NCBI RefSeq assembly: GCF_000485595.1
Contig: NW_014578226.1
Coordinates: 10,792 to 74,791 of the forward strand
Reading direction: 5' to 3'
DNA length: 64,000 nt
From: Priapulus caudatus
Lineage: Eukaryota > Priapulida > Priapulimorpha > Priapulimorphida > Priapulidae
A program made the translations under genes and the position numbers. Positions 33,312 to 45,416 of the stretch are shown here, in pieces. The notes below the pieces were generated by a model. The model was not told where the DNA came from. It ran no database searches and saw only the letters and a list, made by a program, of their open reading frames with translations. How positions within the stretch are numbered: position 1 is the stretch's first letter; every line of letters begins with the position of its first letter.

Positions 33312-33690
33312 GTTTATAGTAGTATATCGGAATGTAAAAATGTAAATAAAGGGCGTCTGCACGTACGAACAGTACAGTGACAAAGGCATAGGTCAAAGGT
33401 CAAGACTCACTTGCCTATCAGCGCCACTCAGCGGATTAGTTCTGCCGGTTCCCCATTGTTGACCAGTGCAAGTATAGAGGGTTCCGCGACGTGCACTAAA
33501 AATAGCAATATTACCTACAATCCCGTGCCGCCGGCCATCCTGGTAGTCGGAATTGCGAACACGTGTTACCGATGTGTGCAATCTAGCGATTTTACATCGA
33601 TAGATTGTACATTCGATAGTGTTATTATAGTAATCTATATTAGCAGTAAGTGGATCCCGGTTTTGCAGACAGGTTTACCAGTAGTGGGAC

Positions 33691-34080
33691 GGTTTACCTA
33701 GGATATTCAAACCTATTGTGCATTTTTTGATAAAAGCACCAATTTTGGCCCAGAGGTAGACCAATATATTATGAACAAATTTAAATGTGGAGCCGTTGCC
33801 CAACTGCCCCCTGGCGGCCGTGGCAGCCATTTTCCAAAATGGCCTCCAGCAGACACCCGAAAGACACACAGAAGTTGGATAAAGTTTGCTGCTGAAGGTT
33901 TTAGTGAATGGTTATTGAATGATTTGAATCAAGTCATGCCAGATAGCTCTTAGTCACATTTTGGGAGATGCTGCTAATATTAATTAACGTATTTAGGCTA
34001 ATTGCAGATGAAATGGCGATAAGGAAACCCATGATCAGGCATCAAATGCTGACATTCCTTGTGAATAGGCTAGATTCATT
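33691..34080. other. Spacer between repeat copy C and the second long-TIR element
   Basis: No gene recognised. A short GC-rich palindrome (ggcagccattttccaaaatg with ccccctggcggccg beside it) lies at about 33805-33850. Confidence 0.5.
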
Positions 34081-36790
34081 TAAGTTACAGAAATGTTATC
34101 TGCCCTTCTTGCTCTGTCTGTTAATAGCTATTCATGGACACTGCCCACGCCAATTAAGATGCCAATTAACAAAATTATTAACACAATTAGGCTAATTACA
34201 TAGATAATACAACAATAATAACAGAACCAGATAGTGATCATTATGGTGGCTTGCTCTCATCAGATCAATCCTGGGCAAGTCAAATGTTATACTTCTGTGG
34301 TCAAGGGACACAACTATCATGTTAATTAACACATAATATGCTAAATGCAATATACAGATAAGTTCAGTTTTACAGTACCTGTGTACTGTCTGGAACAGTT
34401 AAGAATCTTCATCTTAAGTTTGCGCGTTCAGTTCTAAGAGCACTCTCCCGCGAAACATGGTGGAAATGCCGACGACACACCCTGAAATAGCCCAGGATTC
34501 CGAGCTGGGAACTTCACCGTCCAGAAGACGAACAGGTCGTTCTCCGCCATCCCCGTCGATCGGGCTTACGAGCAGAACAATGCTGCCATCAAAGAAGACG
34601 GAGGTGCAGTGGGCCTGACTGACAACCCCAGCGCTCTACGACGGTGGATGGTGGCAGGATCAGGTTGCCACGCTCATCGAACAGTTCCACGATGAAACTG
34701 ACCCGGGAACAGACCACAAGACACAAGGCACCATGACCAGTCAGCAAGTGTGCAGACTGCTTTCCTGAAAGATGTACAGTCGATGGTCAACGTAATGGAA
34801 GACTTGGAGAATCCATTTGTTGAGGAAGTGAGTCAAGATCTGCGGGTACTCGACACCAAGGAGATCGCACCACCTGGAGCTGTAGACGCCCTCCGTCATG
34901 CACACGAAGTGGGTCAGCTGCAGTTGGACAACATCGTCAAAGAACGCTTGGTGGAGATAACGGAACCCATAGGAGATGCCATCCAAAGAAACAAGCTAAA
35001 AATCTTCGGTCAGCCTGCTTCAAAACCTCCGGGAAAGGGCAATCAGCAAATAAAATCCCTCAAGAATAACGCGGACCTTTTGTCTCGTCTGTATATCGGG
35101 TGCCAAAACCGGGATGGAAATCTAGAGCAATTCTTCTAACATGAAAACCAAGCCTGCCCCTGCACTATCAGGCTGGGTGTCAAGAGTGATCTTCTCGCTT
35201 GTCTAGAAGACCTCAGTCAGCCCAAGTTTGAGGTTCCTCCAACCAGCTGCATTGTGCTAGATGGAGCGGTCATCATCCAAAGGCTGAAGCCAGCTACAGC
35301 AAAAAGCTTCAACGAGTATGCACAGCAGGTCTTTGTGCCCTACATACTCTCAAAACTCCATCAAGCCACGCGACTGGACCTGGTGTGGGACCGCTACAAT
35401 ACAGACTCGTTGAAGGGTACAGCAAGAGCCAAGCGCGGAAAAGGGGTGAGAAGACGGGTGGTGGGTGGTGCAACGATCCCCGGGAACTGGAACAGCTTCC
35501 TCAGAGTCGACGAGAACAAGAAAGAGCTGTTCAGCTTCCTCTCTGGCGTCCTCCACGACTCATTCCAGCTTGCAGACAAGGAGCTGGTCATCACTGAAGG
35601 AGATGATGTCTTGCCCTGGCTCCTTGCAACCACGAAGAAGCCGACAGCCGCATGATGTTGCATGCCGCCCACGCTGCTCACAATGACCACAAGAAGATCC
35701 TCATCCGCACAGTTGACACTGATGTTGTTGTCCTGGCAGTGGCTCTGGCACGCACCCTGGAGGAGGAAGCCGAAGTGTGGGTGTCCTTCGGCAAGGGCAA
35801 GGCTTTCCAGTTTTTGGCAGCCCATGAGATGGCGCGCGCTCTGGGCCCTGAGAAAGCACAGGCACTACCGATGTTTCATACTTTGACGGGCTGCGACATG
35901 GTCTCCTGCTTCGCCGGACATGGCAAGAGGACAGCATGGGCAGTGTGGACAGCTCTCCCTCAGCTGACCCAGACACTCACTGACCTCTCCACTGCACTAG
36001 ATCATATTGATGAAGATGCCATGCACACCATCGAAAGTTTCGTCATCCTGCTTTACGACAGAACAAGCACCGCAACCGATATCGACAAGGCACGCCGCAA
36101 ACTGTTTGCAAAGAAGAGCAATGTCCTGCTGATCCCACCGACAGGTGCAGCCCTGAAGCAGCACGTCCGACGAGCAATATACCAGGGCGGACATGTCTGG
36201 GGTCAGGCCCTGGTTCCTGCACCAACATTGCCATCACCAACCGACTGGGGTTGGATCAAGAACAGAAACATGTACGAACCTCTCTGGACAACGCTCCCCA
36301 AGGCATCCAAGGTCTGCCGAGAGCTTATCTCCTGCAAATGCCAGAAGGGCTGCATCAAGAGGTGCAAGTGCAAGAAGGCCAGTCTGGAATGCACACCACT
36401 GTGTGCTTGCGACGGGGAGTGCTCTCAGAACTAAACTCGCAAACTTAAGATGAAGATTCTGAACTGTTCCAGACAGTACACAGGTACTGTAAAACAGTGA
36501 ACTTATCTGCATATTGCATTTAGCAGATTATGTGTTAATTAACATGATAATTAAATGTAGTAGTGTCCCTTGACCACAGAAGTATAACATTTGTCTTGCC
36601 CAGGATTGATCTGATGAGAGCAAGCCATCATAATTATCACTATCTGGTTCTGTTATTGTTGTTGTATTATCGATGTAATTAAACTAATTGTGTTAATAAT
36701 TTTGTTAATTGGCCTCTTAATTGGCGTGGGCAGTGTCCATGAATAGCTATTGACAGACAAAGGAAGGTCAGATAACATTTTCACAACTTA
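34081..36790. mobile_element. Second long-TIR transposon, about 2.7 kb, TIRs about 350 bp
   Basis: The left arm (34081 to about 34432) and right arm (about 36436-36790) are inverted copies; recognisable blocks include 'gaatagctattcatggacac', 'gcaagccatcataat' and 'actgttccagacagtacaca', each present in both orientations. The arm sequence is unrelated to that of 21688-26458, yet the enclosed gene encodes the same protein family. No target duplication is visible, because the right flank runs straight into Gypsy sequence and the left flank does not, so a rearrangement has happened at one edge. Confidence 0.8.
34490..36434 (+). pseudogene. PIN/FEN-like + CXC transposon gene, second family member, internally deleted
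   Basis: The fragments in order are: an N-terminal block at about 34555-34650 (NNAAIKEDGGAVGLTDNPS, RRWMVAG); 34750-35139 (VDALRHAHEVGQLQLDN); 35254-35655; and 35652-36434. The last two hold the core: LDGAVIIQRLKP, LVWDRYNTDSLKG, HAAHAAHNDH, RTVDTDVVVLAVALA, LTGCDMVSCFAGHGKRTAW, and the C-terminal cysteines (CKCQKGCIKRCKCKK, then ECTPLCACDGEC). Here the TGCD motif is intact, unlike the 4.8-kb element. Compared with that copy the VNKDTQTPGG middle region is missing (internal deletion), and frames change at about 34660, 35140 and 35650. Its GC content is clearly higher than that of its flanks. Confidence 0.75.
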
Positions 36791-36840
36791 CCGATACTGC
36801 TGGAAAGGAAGCCGGTTGTAGGCTGGAATACCCACCCAAG
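36791..36840 (+). repeat. Remnant of Gypsy 5' LTR end
   Basis: The block 'ggaagccggttgtaggctgg' and its neighbours up to 'acccaccc' recur at 42518-42569 downstream of the Gypsy coding region, so they are likely the last bases of the two LTRs. The rest of the 5' LTR and most of gag are gone. Confidence 0.6.
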
Positions 36841-39800
36841 CAACAGCAAGACATCATTGATCAGCAGCAAAAACAAATTGATAGCCTGCTGAAGGCTGTG
36901 CGTTTCAAGACCGAGAAACCCAACAGCAATGTGTGCTGGCTATGCAGTTCCCCGGAGCATTTTAAACGTGACTGTCCGAATCGAATGAGTGCCAACAGAC
37001 CAGCTCAGAAGAGGTGGGAAAACTAGAGAAGCCTGCAATGGAGAGTCTCACTGCGGGTGGAATTGACAAAGGCTCACTCTTGTATAGAGCGATAGGAACT
37101 TGTCCAGAGTCCGTGGTATTGCTGAATGGTGTAGAAATCCGATGTCTAGTTGATACAGGAGCGCAGGTGTCAACGGTTACGGAATCCTTCTATAGAAAAC
37201 ATTTCGTGGGAGGGGGATTAGCCGAGGTGTTGGATTTCATACGGGTAAAAGCAGCCAATGGGAAGGATCTACCTATTTTAGGCTACGTTGAATTCGCTAT
37301 GACAGGTTTCCACCAGGATTTTACAGATCTTGGGTTCCTTGTCGTCAAAGATCCGGAGGATGACCATACGAGTATGAGGAAGAATCAGGTCCCAGGTGTT
37401 TTAGGTTCGAACGTGTTTAGGGACATGAAGTTGAACTCGGATAGTACAAGGGTTCCAACAGAATGGCGGACTGTGTTAGCTTTGTATGAACAAATATGTG
37501 TAGAAAGACAAAAAGATGAGATTGGTCGGGTGAGAGTAGCTGGTCATGCCCCAGTGCTAGTACCGGCTTGGTCTATACAGATTTTTGAAGGATCAGTGAT
37601 GCGAGCAAAAGACTCTTATACCGCACTGGTTGAAGAACTAGATGATGGTGTAGTCCCCTTGCAGAAAGGACTCGTACTTGGACCATCCTTAGTAACTGTA
37701 ACAGGGAAGGGGAGTGTCCCGATTCAGGTGGCCAACTTTACGAATAGTGATATTTACCTCAAGCCGAGAACTCCTATTGCTAATTTGAAACGAGCTTTGC
37801 TGGAACCACAAGTTGAAGTGGTGGAAGTCAGTGCCTGTGAAATACAAGTCCGGGACATTTCAGATACAGCTGTGTCTGATGAAATTACGAAGCGGTTGCT
37901 GGACAAGATGGACATCGGTAGCAATCTTGGAGACGAATATCACACTAAGCTTGCAGAGGTTATCTCAAAACACAGGTCGACATTTAGTCAGTCCGACGAA
38001 GACATAGGGTTTTGCGACGTTATTGAACACAAGATAGCCACTACGGATGATATACCAGTCAAGGCTGCGCATCGTCGAATTCCTCCACAGCAATGAGATG
38101 AAGTGAGGGAATATTTGTCGAAGTCTCTTGATACAGGAATCATCCGTGAATCATCAAGTCCGTACGCATCTCCTGTCGTATTGGTCAGCAAGAGTAATGG
38201 AAAGCTGAGACTATGCTGTGATTACAGGGCCCTCAATGCAAAGACACGCAAGGATGCATACCCACTTCCAAGAATCGAAGAAGCTCTTGATGTCCTGAAA
38301 GGAGCCAGATACATTTGTAGCTTGGATTTGGCGCATGGCTTCAACCAAATCCCAGTTGCAGAAGCAGACATTGAGAAGACCGCGTTCAGGGTTGGTACAG
38401 GGGGACTATATGACAACACCCAGATGCCATTTGGACTCACAGAAGCACCCGCAACGTTCACGAGGTTAATGGACATGATATTCGGGGACCAAAACTTTCA
38501 AACACTAATTGTCTTCATGGATGACATCTTGGTGTTTGGGGCTACAGAGGAAGAGGTTCTTGGAAGACTTGACATGGTTCTGACAAGGCTATCCACATTC
38601 AACCTGAATGTCCGTCCTGAGAAATGTCAGCTATTCAAGGAAAAGCTTCGGTATCTGGGCCACTGGATTTCGCAGGAGGGAATTCTCCCAGATCCAGAAA
38701 AGATAAGGGCTGTTATCAAATGGGAAATTCCTAGAACAGAGATGGAACTAAGAGGATTCTTGGGACTCGCAGGTTATTATCGGAGATTCGTAAAGGGATT
38801 TCCAAAAGTTGCTTCCCCATCACACGCACTCCTACAGGAAAGTGACTGTCAGAAGAAACGAAAAGAACGAGGGAAGATCTCTAGAGGTGTTGGGATGGGT
38901 GCTTGGAATGCCGCATGTGATGGTGCCTTTCAGGAACTGAAAGCCAACTTACTTCCGCTCCGATTCTTGGGTTTCCCGACTTCAACAAGCCCTACATTTT
39001 TGAAGTGGATGCTAGCTACCTAGGACTTGGAGCTGTGTTATCTCAGGAACAGGAGCAAGGAAAGGTCATCCTTAGTTATGCCAGCAGCTCGCTACGGCCA
39101 AATGAGAGGAACATGCAGAACTATAGCAGCATGAAGCTGGAGCTGCTAGCCCTCAAGTGGGCAGTAACTGAGAAGTTCAGAGACTTGTTGTTTGGGACAA
39201 AGTGCTTGGTTTACACTGATAATGATCTGCTAAGCTATGTGCAACCAACGGCAAAGCTGGGAGCTACAGAGATGAGGTGGGTGGGCGAGTTGGGACAGTT
39301 TAACCTCACCATTCGCCACAGGTCGGGCAAACAGAACAAAAATGCAGATTCTCTGAGTAGGAAAACATGGCACGGAGAAGAGGCAGCACGTCTGGAAAAA
39401 GCCAGTGTTCAGACAACAATTCCCTTCCGTGACTCTACACAGTTGCCGGGAGATTTGAGATCCACAATCCAGGAGATGTCTATCCGTGTATGGGAAGAGG
39501 AGCTGCACACAACAATCAGGAGACAAAGTCCTCTCCTTGTAACCTCCATGCCCATGCTGTCAGCTGAAAATCTGTCCAAACTTCAACTAGAGGATCGCTG
39601 CATTAGCCGGTTCATGACCTACTGGGATAGGAACGTTAAACCGTCCAAGCGGCAGGCAAATAGAGGACACCCTGGTACAAGAAGGTTATTCGCCTACTGG
39701 AAGCAGATTGTAGAAGATGATGTACTTTACCGTCGAATTGTTCAGGATGGAACTGTGGTTAAGCAGATCTTATTGCCTGAAACTTTGAAAGACAAGGTTC

Positions 39801-41398
39801 AAAAAGCAGTACACGATGATCATGGAAATCAAGGTTATGAGAGAACGTACTCTCTTTTGCACAGTCGTTGCATGTGGCCATACATGGCAAGAGATGTAAA
39901 CGAGTATTGCGCGAAGTGTCCCAGATGTGTTTTGGGAAAACATGGAGAACAAGTGAGACCGACAATTGGATCGATCATTGCAAAGAGACCGTTAGAAATA
40001 CTAGCTATAGATTTCATTCTTCTCGAGCCGCGCACCAACAACATTGAGAATGTGCTAGTGATGACCGACGTGTATACCAAATTCGCACAGGCCATACCAC
40101 CAAGAGATCAGACTGCCAAGAGAGTTGCGCAAACTATGGCGAGGGAATGGTTTGTTTACTATGGAGTACCTCTAAGAATACAAAGCGACCAAGGACGCAA
40201 TTTTGAAAGTAGGCTAATCCATGAGTTGTGTAATATCTATGGAATCTTCAAAACCAAAAACACTCCGTATCACCCACAATGGAACAGAAACTGTGAACGC
40301 TTCAACAGGACCCTTCACAATTTGTTGCGTACTCTCCCCCCGGAGAAAAAGAAAAAGTGGCCGGACATGCTACCAGAACTTGTGTGTGCTTACAACTCTA
40401 CACCTCACGCAACCCCAGGGTATTCCCCACATTACCTGTTCTTCAGACGAGAACCAAAGTTACCAATAGACATGTTGTTAGGCAACACTGATAAAGTGCC
40501 ACAGGAGGAGTGGACAGCGGAGCATGGCAGAAAACTGCAAGATGTCTACAGATTGGTTTCGGAGAGGACGGAGAGGGAGGCTCTCAAACGAAGGGATCGA
40601 TCAAATCAGAATGCCATCGACAAAGATCTTGCAGTGGGTGGACGCGTATTTATCAGGAATCACCCCTTGGGCAGAAACAAGATAGGAGACGTTTGGGGGT
40701 CCAAACCGTATAGAGTGGCGGAAAGAAAGGACTTCAACGAGTATGTTATTGAACCACTCGTCGGAGACGGGCCAAGCAGGACAGTACACAGGAAGGAATT
40801 GCTCGACGCAAAGACACTTGTGGCTGACATCCACGGAGTACTAGAACAAAGATGCAGGGTGCCAAGGAGGCGGCGGGTGAGGGAGTGTGATGGAGAGGAG
40901 AGTGATGGAGATCTGGGCGAGTACTTGTATCCACTAGAGGAGGATATCCTGGATGTGCAGGGGGAGGCGGTACAGCCTAGCTGTGACATAGCAGGCGGTG
41001 CGGGCACTGCAGGGCCCGAGGAGAGTGCCTCAGGGGTGCCGGCGTTGTGCACCAAAGATGCACGTCAGGATTCTTCCGATCGGGTCGAAGAAGTTGACAG
41101 TACTACTTCATTCGAAGCAGGGGAGCCCAGTTTGGACCATGCCAGACTGGATCAAATGGAAGAAGCAATGGACAGTGGTACTTCATCCGAAGAGGGGGAG
41201 CTGGATGACACACCACTACGTAGAACACGTAGGGTGACAGCTGGGATGCACTCAAACCCTCACAAATTACCCAGACCGGTCGTACAACAGGATATGTCAT
41301 GTGTCTCGCCGACACTAGTCAGTGCATCTGTAATAGAAAATATCAGCAAAACTCAATTATTGTTGGTAGAACTGCTGTGTAAGACTGTTAGGGAATGA
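36841..41398 (+). pseudogene. Ty3/Gypsy retrotransposon gag-pol, 5' truncated
   Basis: The tail of gag shows a CCHC zinc knuckle (CWLCSSPEHFKRDC) and stops at 37024-37026. The overlapping pol frame begins near 37014: protease (LVDTGAQVSTV, DTG at about 37152), reverse transcriptase with FMDD at 38514-38525, RNase H (DASYLGLGAV at about 39005), integrase zinc finger (HDDHGNQGYERTY, then CAKCPRC) and integrase DDE (AIDFILL, QSDQGRNF, CERFNRTL), ending at TGA 41396-41398. Two lesions: TGA at 38094-38096, where relatives have a Trp codon, and a frameshift between about 38960 and 39005. This is the Metaviridae order PR-RT-RH-IN. No envelope gene and no chromodomain were seen; the C-terminal tail is acidic. 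Confidence 0.92.
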
Positions 41399-41641
41399 TT
41401 GGACTGAAACAGGTTGATTGAAAAATGCACTTGAGGTGCCTGCTTTATAATCAAAATGTTGCGTCGATGGACTGAGACGCGGACAATCGGTATGTTCTCT
41501 GAGATGGATGTCAGTTGCGTTTGATTACTCTAAATGGTGCACAATGTGCGGTCACCGGTTTCAGTTTTTGTGTCTGACAAGCCAATAATTGCGTGTTTTA
41601 TAGCGAAGAGTTGTCAGGGACGCCAACTCCAAGCAGGGGAG

Positions 41642-42569
41642 TGTAAAGTAGTATCAGAGACGTACACTTCAATCCCAGTATTATTGTTTACATAACATTA
41701 AGGAAATAGCCGATCGGTACCGGAAGTACCAGAGTGGATACCAGTTGTGTGTTATGTTTGCTAGACCAGTATTACTTTCTAGTTTGGAGGTCAGAATATT
41801 ATTATATTATTATTTGTATTCACTGATTTTGTGAGCTGGTATATACGTTATAGACGTTTTTGATGCCTGCATATATGTTTTGGGTAAAATACTGGATCTG
41901 TCAGCGGCCTTTTTGCGACGCCATCTTGCACGTGTAGAACTTGCCATTTTGTTACGACTGGCACAGATTACACAATCTAAACGCCTCAGCCTGCGGTGAG
42001 TGTATTTTCTATAATTGTATAGCTCATAAGGTTCAATAATCACCCGGCAATACGAATTGGCAGAGATCTTTCACTGTTACGCATTGTAAATTGTTGAATT
42101 CTCCGATCGAATGACGCTTGGTAGAAACATGAGAATTCACAATCTCGTTTTGGTCATGCATGTCGTCTGCTCGTGTGGGTTGTGTTGTGGAACTATATGT
42201 GGATGTAAATAGAATATATTCTTAGGTTGGCTATTCATGACATGCACCGGTATTCCAAACAGACAAACTGACTATTTACCACGTCTTGAGTAATTGTATG
42301 TTGTACCCATGTTTTAGTTAGAATGCAATGTACTAGTGCAGTAGCAATTGGTAGCAATGATGCCAATGTTGATCCTTATGTACCGCAGATGCTTTCTGCC
42401 ACATACGAATGTTTTTGAATGGAATGTTGCGTACTTTGAGGCTACGGTTACATATTTGTAATAACCACATTAATGGAAATGGTGGACAAACCGTTGTTTC
42501 AATTTGTATTGTATAGGCACTCCTGATACCGCTGGGAAGGAAGCCGGTTGTAGGCTGGAGTACCCACCC
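41642..42569 (+). repeat. Probable Gypsy 3' LTR
   Basis: It follows a purine-rich tract (aagcagggga) and starts 'tgtaaagtagta'. It ends in the block shared with 36791-36840. Limits are approximate because the 5' LTR is almost wholly lost, so the pair cannot be aligned. Confidence 0.5.
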
Positions 42570-43573
42570 GGAGTAGTCGGGGGTGAGTGGTTACCTTAGT
42601 GGTTACCATGGTAATATTACATATTAAAGTCTGTTTAGTTAATGTAAGATTAATTGTCAATAATACACACATACACATATATACACACGCACTGTTTATG
42701 TATGCCCCACAATTGCGTTGTATTACGATATATAGCGGGTTCACACACCCTGGGTTATCGATTATTAATCATCGTGCTGTTACTGTTACCATGCAGTTAT
42801 GTATCGTATTTCATGCCTGACCTTGGCGTTTCCAGACGTAGTAATACATACCTTAAATGGACAGTAGCCTCGAGGATTTTACTGCATACAACTGTACTTA
42901 CTGTATAACAAATCGTCCATACCCACACGTATTTGTTACCAGATACCTAATTTAATTGTTATAATTAATTACACATCAACGCTACGAAATTTGAACAGTG
43001 CCATGACACCCGCGACCGTGCTGCCACCCCGAAAAAGTCGAGTATTTGACAATTTATTTTGCACGTTACAGACCGAGGACTAATCACAAACGTGCAATTA
43101 TATTTATACCTAAATGCTATTTAACCGAACGATATTCATTTTAGGGCAAATTTATCCATATTATAACTGAAACTATATGTCGTTTATAAGATATTACAAT
43201 CATTTAGCTTTTAAATGAATAAATAAGAAACATCCTCGGTCTGTAGCCCTTGGCTGGAAAGTGGTTTTGCACAACTTATCAGATCGTGCGCTTTGAGTGG
43301 CGCCACCGTCGTTGTAATCAAACTGTAGTCGTTAGTTTTAAAACATTAAAAAAAAATATTTCTAATGGTGATTGAACCATGAAACTCTTTATGTAGCGTA
43401 ATTATAACCTAAATTAGCTGAAAATAACCCTAGAACCTAGAGTACACTCTCCCTTTAAGGTGGATTACATGGTTAATAATCTCTACATAGTTATGATACT
43501 TTCTGACATGTATTGAGTATAGTCCATGTGAAATTGATATAGCGACTGGTTGTAATGCTGTCATTCGCTTGAG
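42570..43573. other. Spacer without recognised gene
   Basis: AT-rich, with a small 'acacacatacacatatatac' tract near 42664. Frames at 42499-42908 on both strands lack domains. Confidence 0.5.
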
Positions 43574-44232
43574 TCAGCACACTACAATGTGATTCCTGTT
43601 TGCTGTGTTAATAGGTTCTGCTTTTGCACCTAAATAAAGTGCTGTCCCGTCTCTCGCCTCTGGTGCAGTGTCGGGTTCTCTTCGGGTCTCATGTTGTTTG
43701 TCGCTGACACCCAGCTGCCCGTCGTCCATTGTAGTGGTGTCCTGTTGGTTTGCTGCTTCTGATGTCTCTCGGAGGTGTCTGCGATTGCGGCGATACAGCC
43801 GACCTCCGCTGCAGATGACGTAGGATCTGGGTCTCCCATAGTGCTTTACCACCGTCCCCGATTTCCAAGACTTGGAGCCTGGAAGAGGGTTCATGTGTAT
43901 GCGGTCACCTTGTTCTAGTGGTTTTGGCTCCTTCACACCTCTCCTAAGGTCATAATAAACCTTTCGTTTTGCCTTCTCTTTATTGAAGTGTTCTTTCACT
44001 ACTATAGCGAATTGTGTATTCTGGGTTTTAGGATTTCCGTAGAGGCAGGCAAAGTATTCCTGGGGCGCCTGCCCATCAGAAGTTGAGCTGGGGATAATTT
44101 AATTCCCTCCAACGGTGTAGTTCGGTAGTCTAGTAGAGTTAAGTATTTGTCCTCTGCCTTGCTCATCCGACACTTACTCTTCGCATGTCAGCGGAAAGTA
44201 CATTTCATGGTCCTTTCAATAAAGCCATAAAA
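43574..44232 (-). pseudogene. Gypsy-type integrase C-terminal fragment
   Basis: On the - strand, remnants read LDYRTTPLEGI and SPAQLLMGRRPRNTLP (about 44150-44040), then a basic region (KRKVYYDLRRG) and the domain PRSYVICSGGRLYRRNRRHL, ending at 43574. These are the C-terminal end of a retrotransposon integrase. A stop interrupts the part before 44200. It is a different family from the element at 36841-41398. Confidence 0.8.
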
Positions 44233-44284
44233 ATGCTAGGTCACCGCTGAAACAAAAATTTTTTGCAATCGCTCCGTCAGACCA

Positions 44285-44660
44285 TGTCCTCAGAAAATGT
44301 CTAAAATCTGCCATGTGCCCCATTGACCTTTGACCTATGACCTCCAATTTCGGCACAGTGATGGCTTTTCCTACCATGATGCTATACACCGACTATCGAC
44401 CGAATTTCCTCCCTATACCTTAAGTTAAGGAGTGAATGTTCCCCCTTCTTTTACACCTCTTGACGTTTGACCTTTGACCCCCCAGCTTCGACATCCCAAC
44501 TCGTTTTGACGATCCCCCCCGATGTGCCGAATATCGTGACCGTACGTCGAGTGGTTAAGATTTGTGCCCAACTGTTGACGGACGGACGGCCGGACGGACG
44601 GACGATCATGCGATTCTACAAGCTGCATCTGACTACGTCAGATGAGCTAAAAAATGGGAA
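44285..44660 (+). repeat. Dispersed repeat with tgacctttgacc motifs and GGAC tract
   Basis: Contains 'ttgacctttgacctatgacc' and 'tttgacctttgacc', then 'gattgtgcccaactgttgac'-like sequence and (ggac)n at about 44578-44604, ending 'acgatcatgcgattctacaa'. The last part recurs at 58612-58700. Confidence 0.7.
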
Positions 44661-44872
44661 AGGTATGACCAGTAAGATATGACCACCATGTTAAATTTTC
44701 CTGAATTGAAACATATAGGCATATCTTTCAATATTGTTTATAGCGTGGTGGCAACGAAGGGCTATAGCACTCGAGAGCTAATCTCAATATAACAATAATA
44801 AAACATGTAGAACTAGAGCACTCGGAGAGCACAGACCTCCGCCAAGGCAGCTGAATTCTCTCAATGTGAAAT

Positions 44873-44940
44873 TTTTTATTAATTAATTAATTAATTAAGT
44901 GGAAAAATTAATTAATTAATTAATTAAATAATTAATTGGA
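44873..44940. repeat. (AATT)n microsatellite
   Basis: Two runs of 'aattaattaatt' separated by 'tggaaa'. Confidence 0.9.
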
Positions 44941-45416
44941 TCCGGATTAGTGCGAGCGTGCAGGTGGGGGAGGACGTACTGTGGTTGCCCCTTAGCCTGT
45001 GGTTGCGTGTTTGTAAGTCTACATGCAGCCAGCGCACCTAGCGGAAGTGAACTGAAACGTGCATGTTAACAAACCCACAAACACACAAACCAACACTCAA
45101 ACACACGCCGGTGAAAACATAACCCCCGCCAAGCCCCTGGTGGAGGTAATGAATGCCGGTGATTATGGCCAAGTACCTGGTACCAGGTACTGGTACCTCG
45201 TACTAGAGACACCTGGCCTCGATTATTTACCAATTACCAGCTGAGCGTTGCCACTGGCATTGTCCTATTATAATTATACTGCTCGGTAGCGATAAATGCT
45301 GTCAATGATAACAGTTGTTTTTATATCTAGACTGCATGGAATACGCAAGAAAACTACTGCAAACCTCAAAATGAGCTATAATAACTAATGTTTATAAGCT
45401 ATTTTCGATATTACAC

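Larger units (their letters stand above)
26517..33454. mobile_element. 6.9-kb ISL2EU-type DNA transposon
   Basis: The ends 'gggaaaccggca' and 'tgccggttcccc' begin an imperfect inverted repeat of about 50 bp, continuing with 'ggcgctgataggcaagtgag' on the left and its complement at about 33404-33424. AT is duplicated at 26515-26516 and 33455-33456, and copy A has the unfilled site 'gtgtaattgttg' at about 16000. Two convergent genes fill it: a THAP/DDE transposase on + and a SAP-SWIM-YqaJ nuclease on -. An AT duplication plus a YqaJ-type second protein is the published hallmark of the ISL2EU (IS4EU) superfamily. A MITE (26574-27024) and a pogo-like fragment (about 29530-29760) sit inside it. Confidence 0.88.
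18539..33690 (+). repeat. Dispersed repeat, copy C, split by three transposons
   Basis: The host segments are 18539-18597, 19994-21687, 26459-26516 and 33455-33690. Joined, they follow copy A from end to end; the only large length difference is the shorter inner fold-back (21064-21527). The breaks coincide with target-site duplications (TTATTA, TGT and AT). Confidence 0.85.

Noticed and set aside
36841-41398. Intact retrovirus-like element with envelope
   Set aside because: No envelope frame follows pol; pol has a stop and a frameshift and gag is mostly missing.
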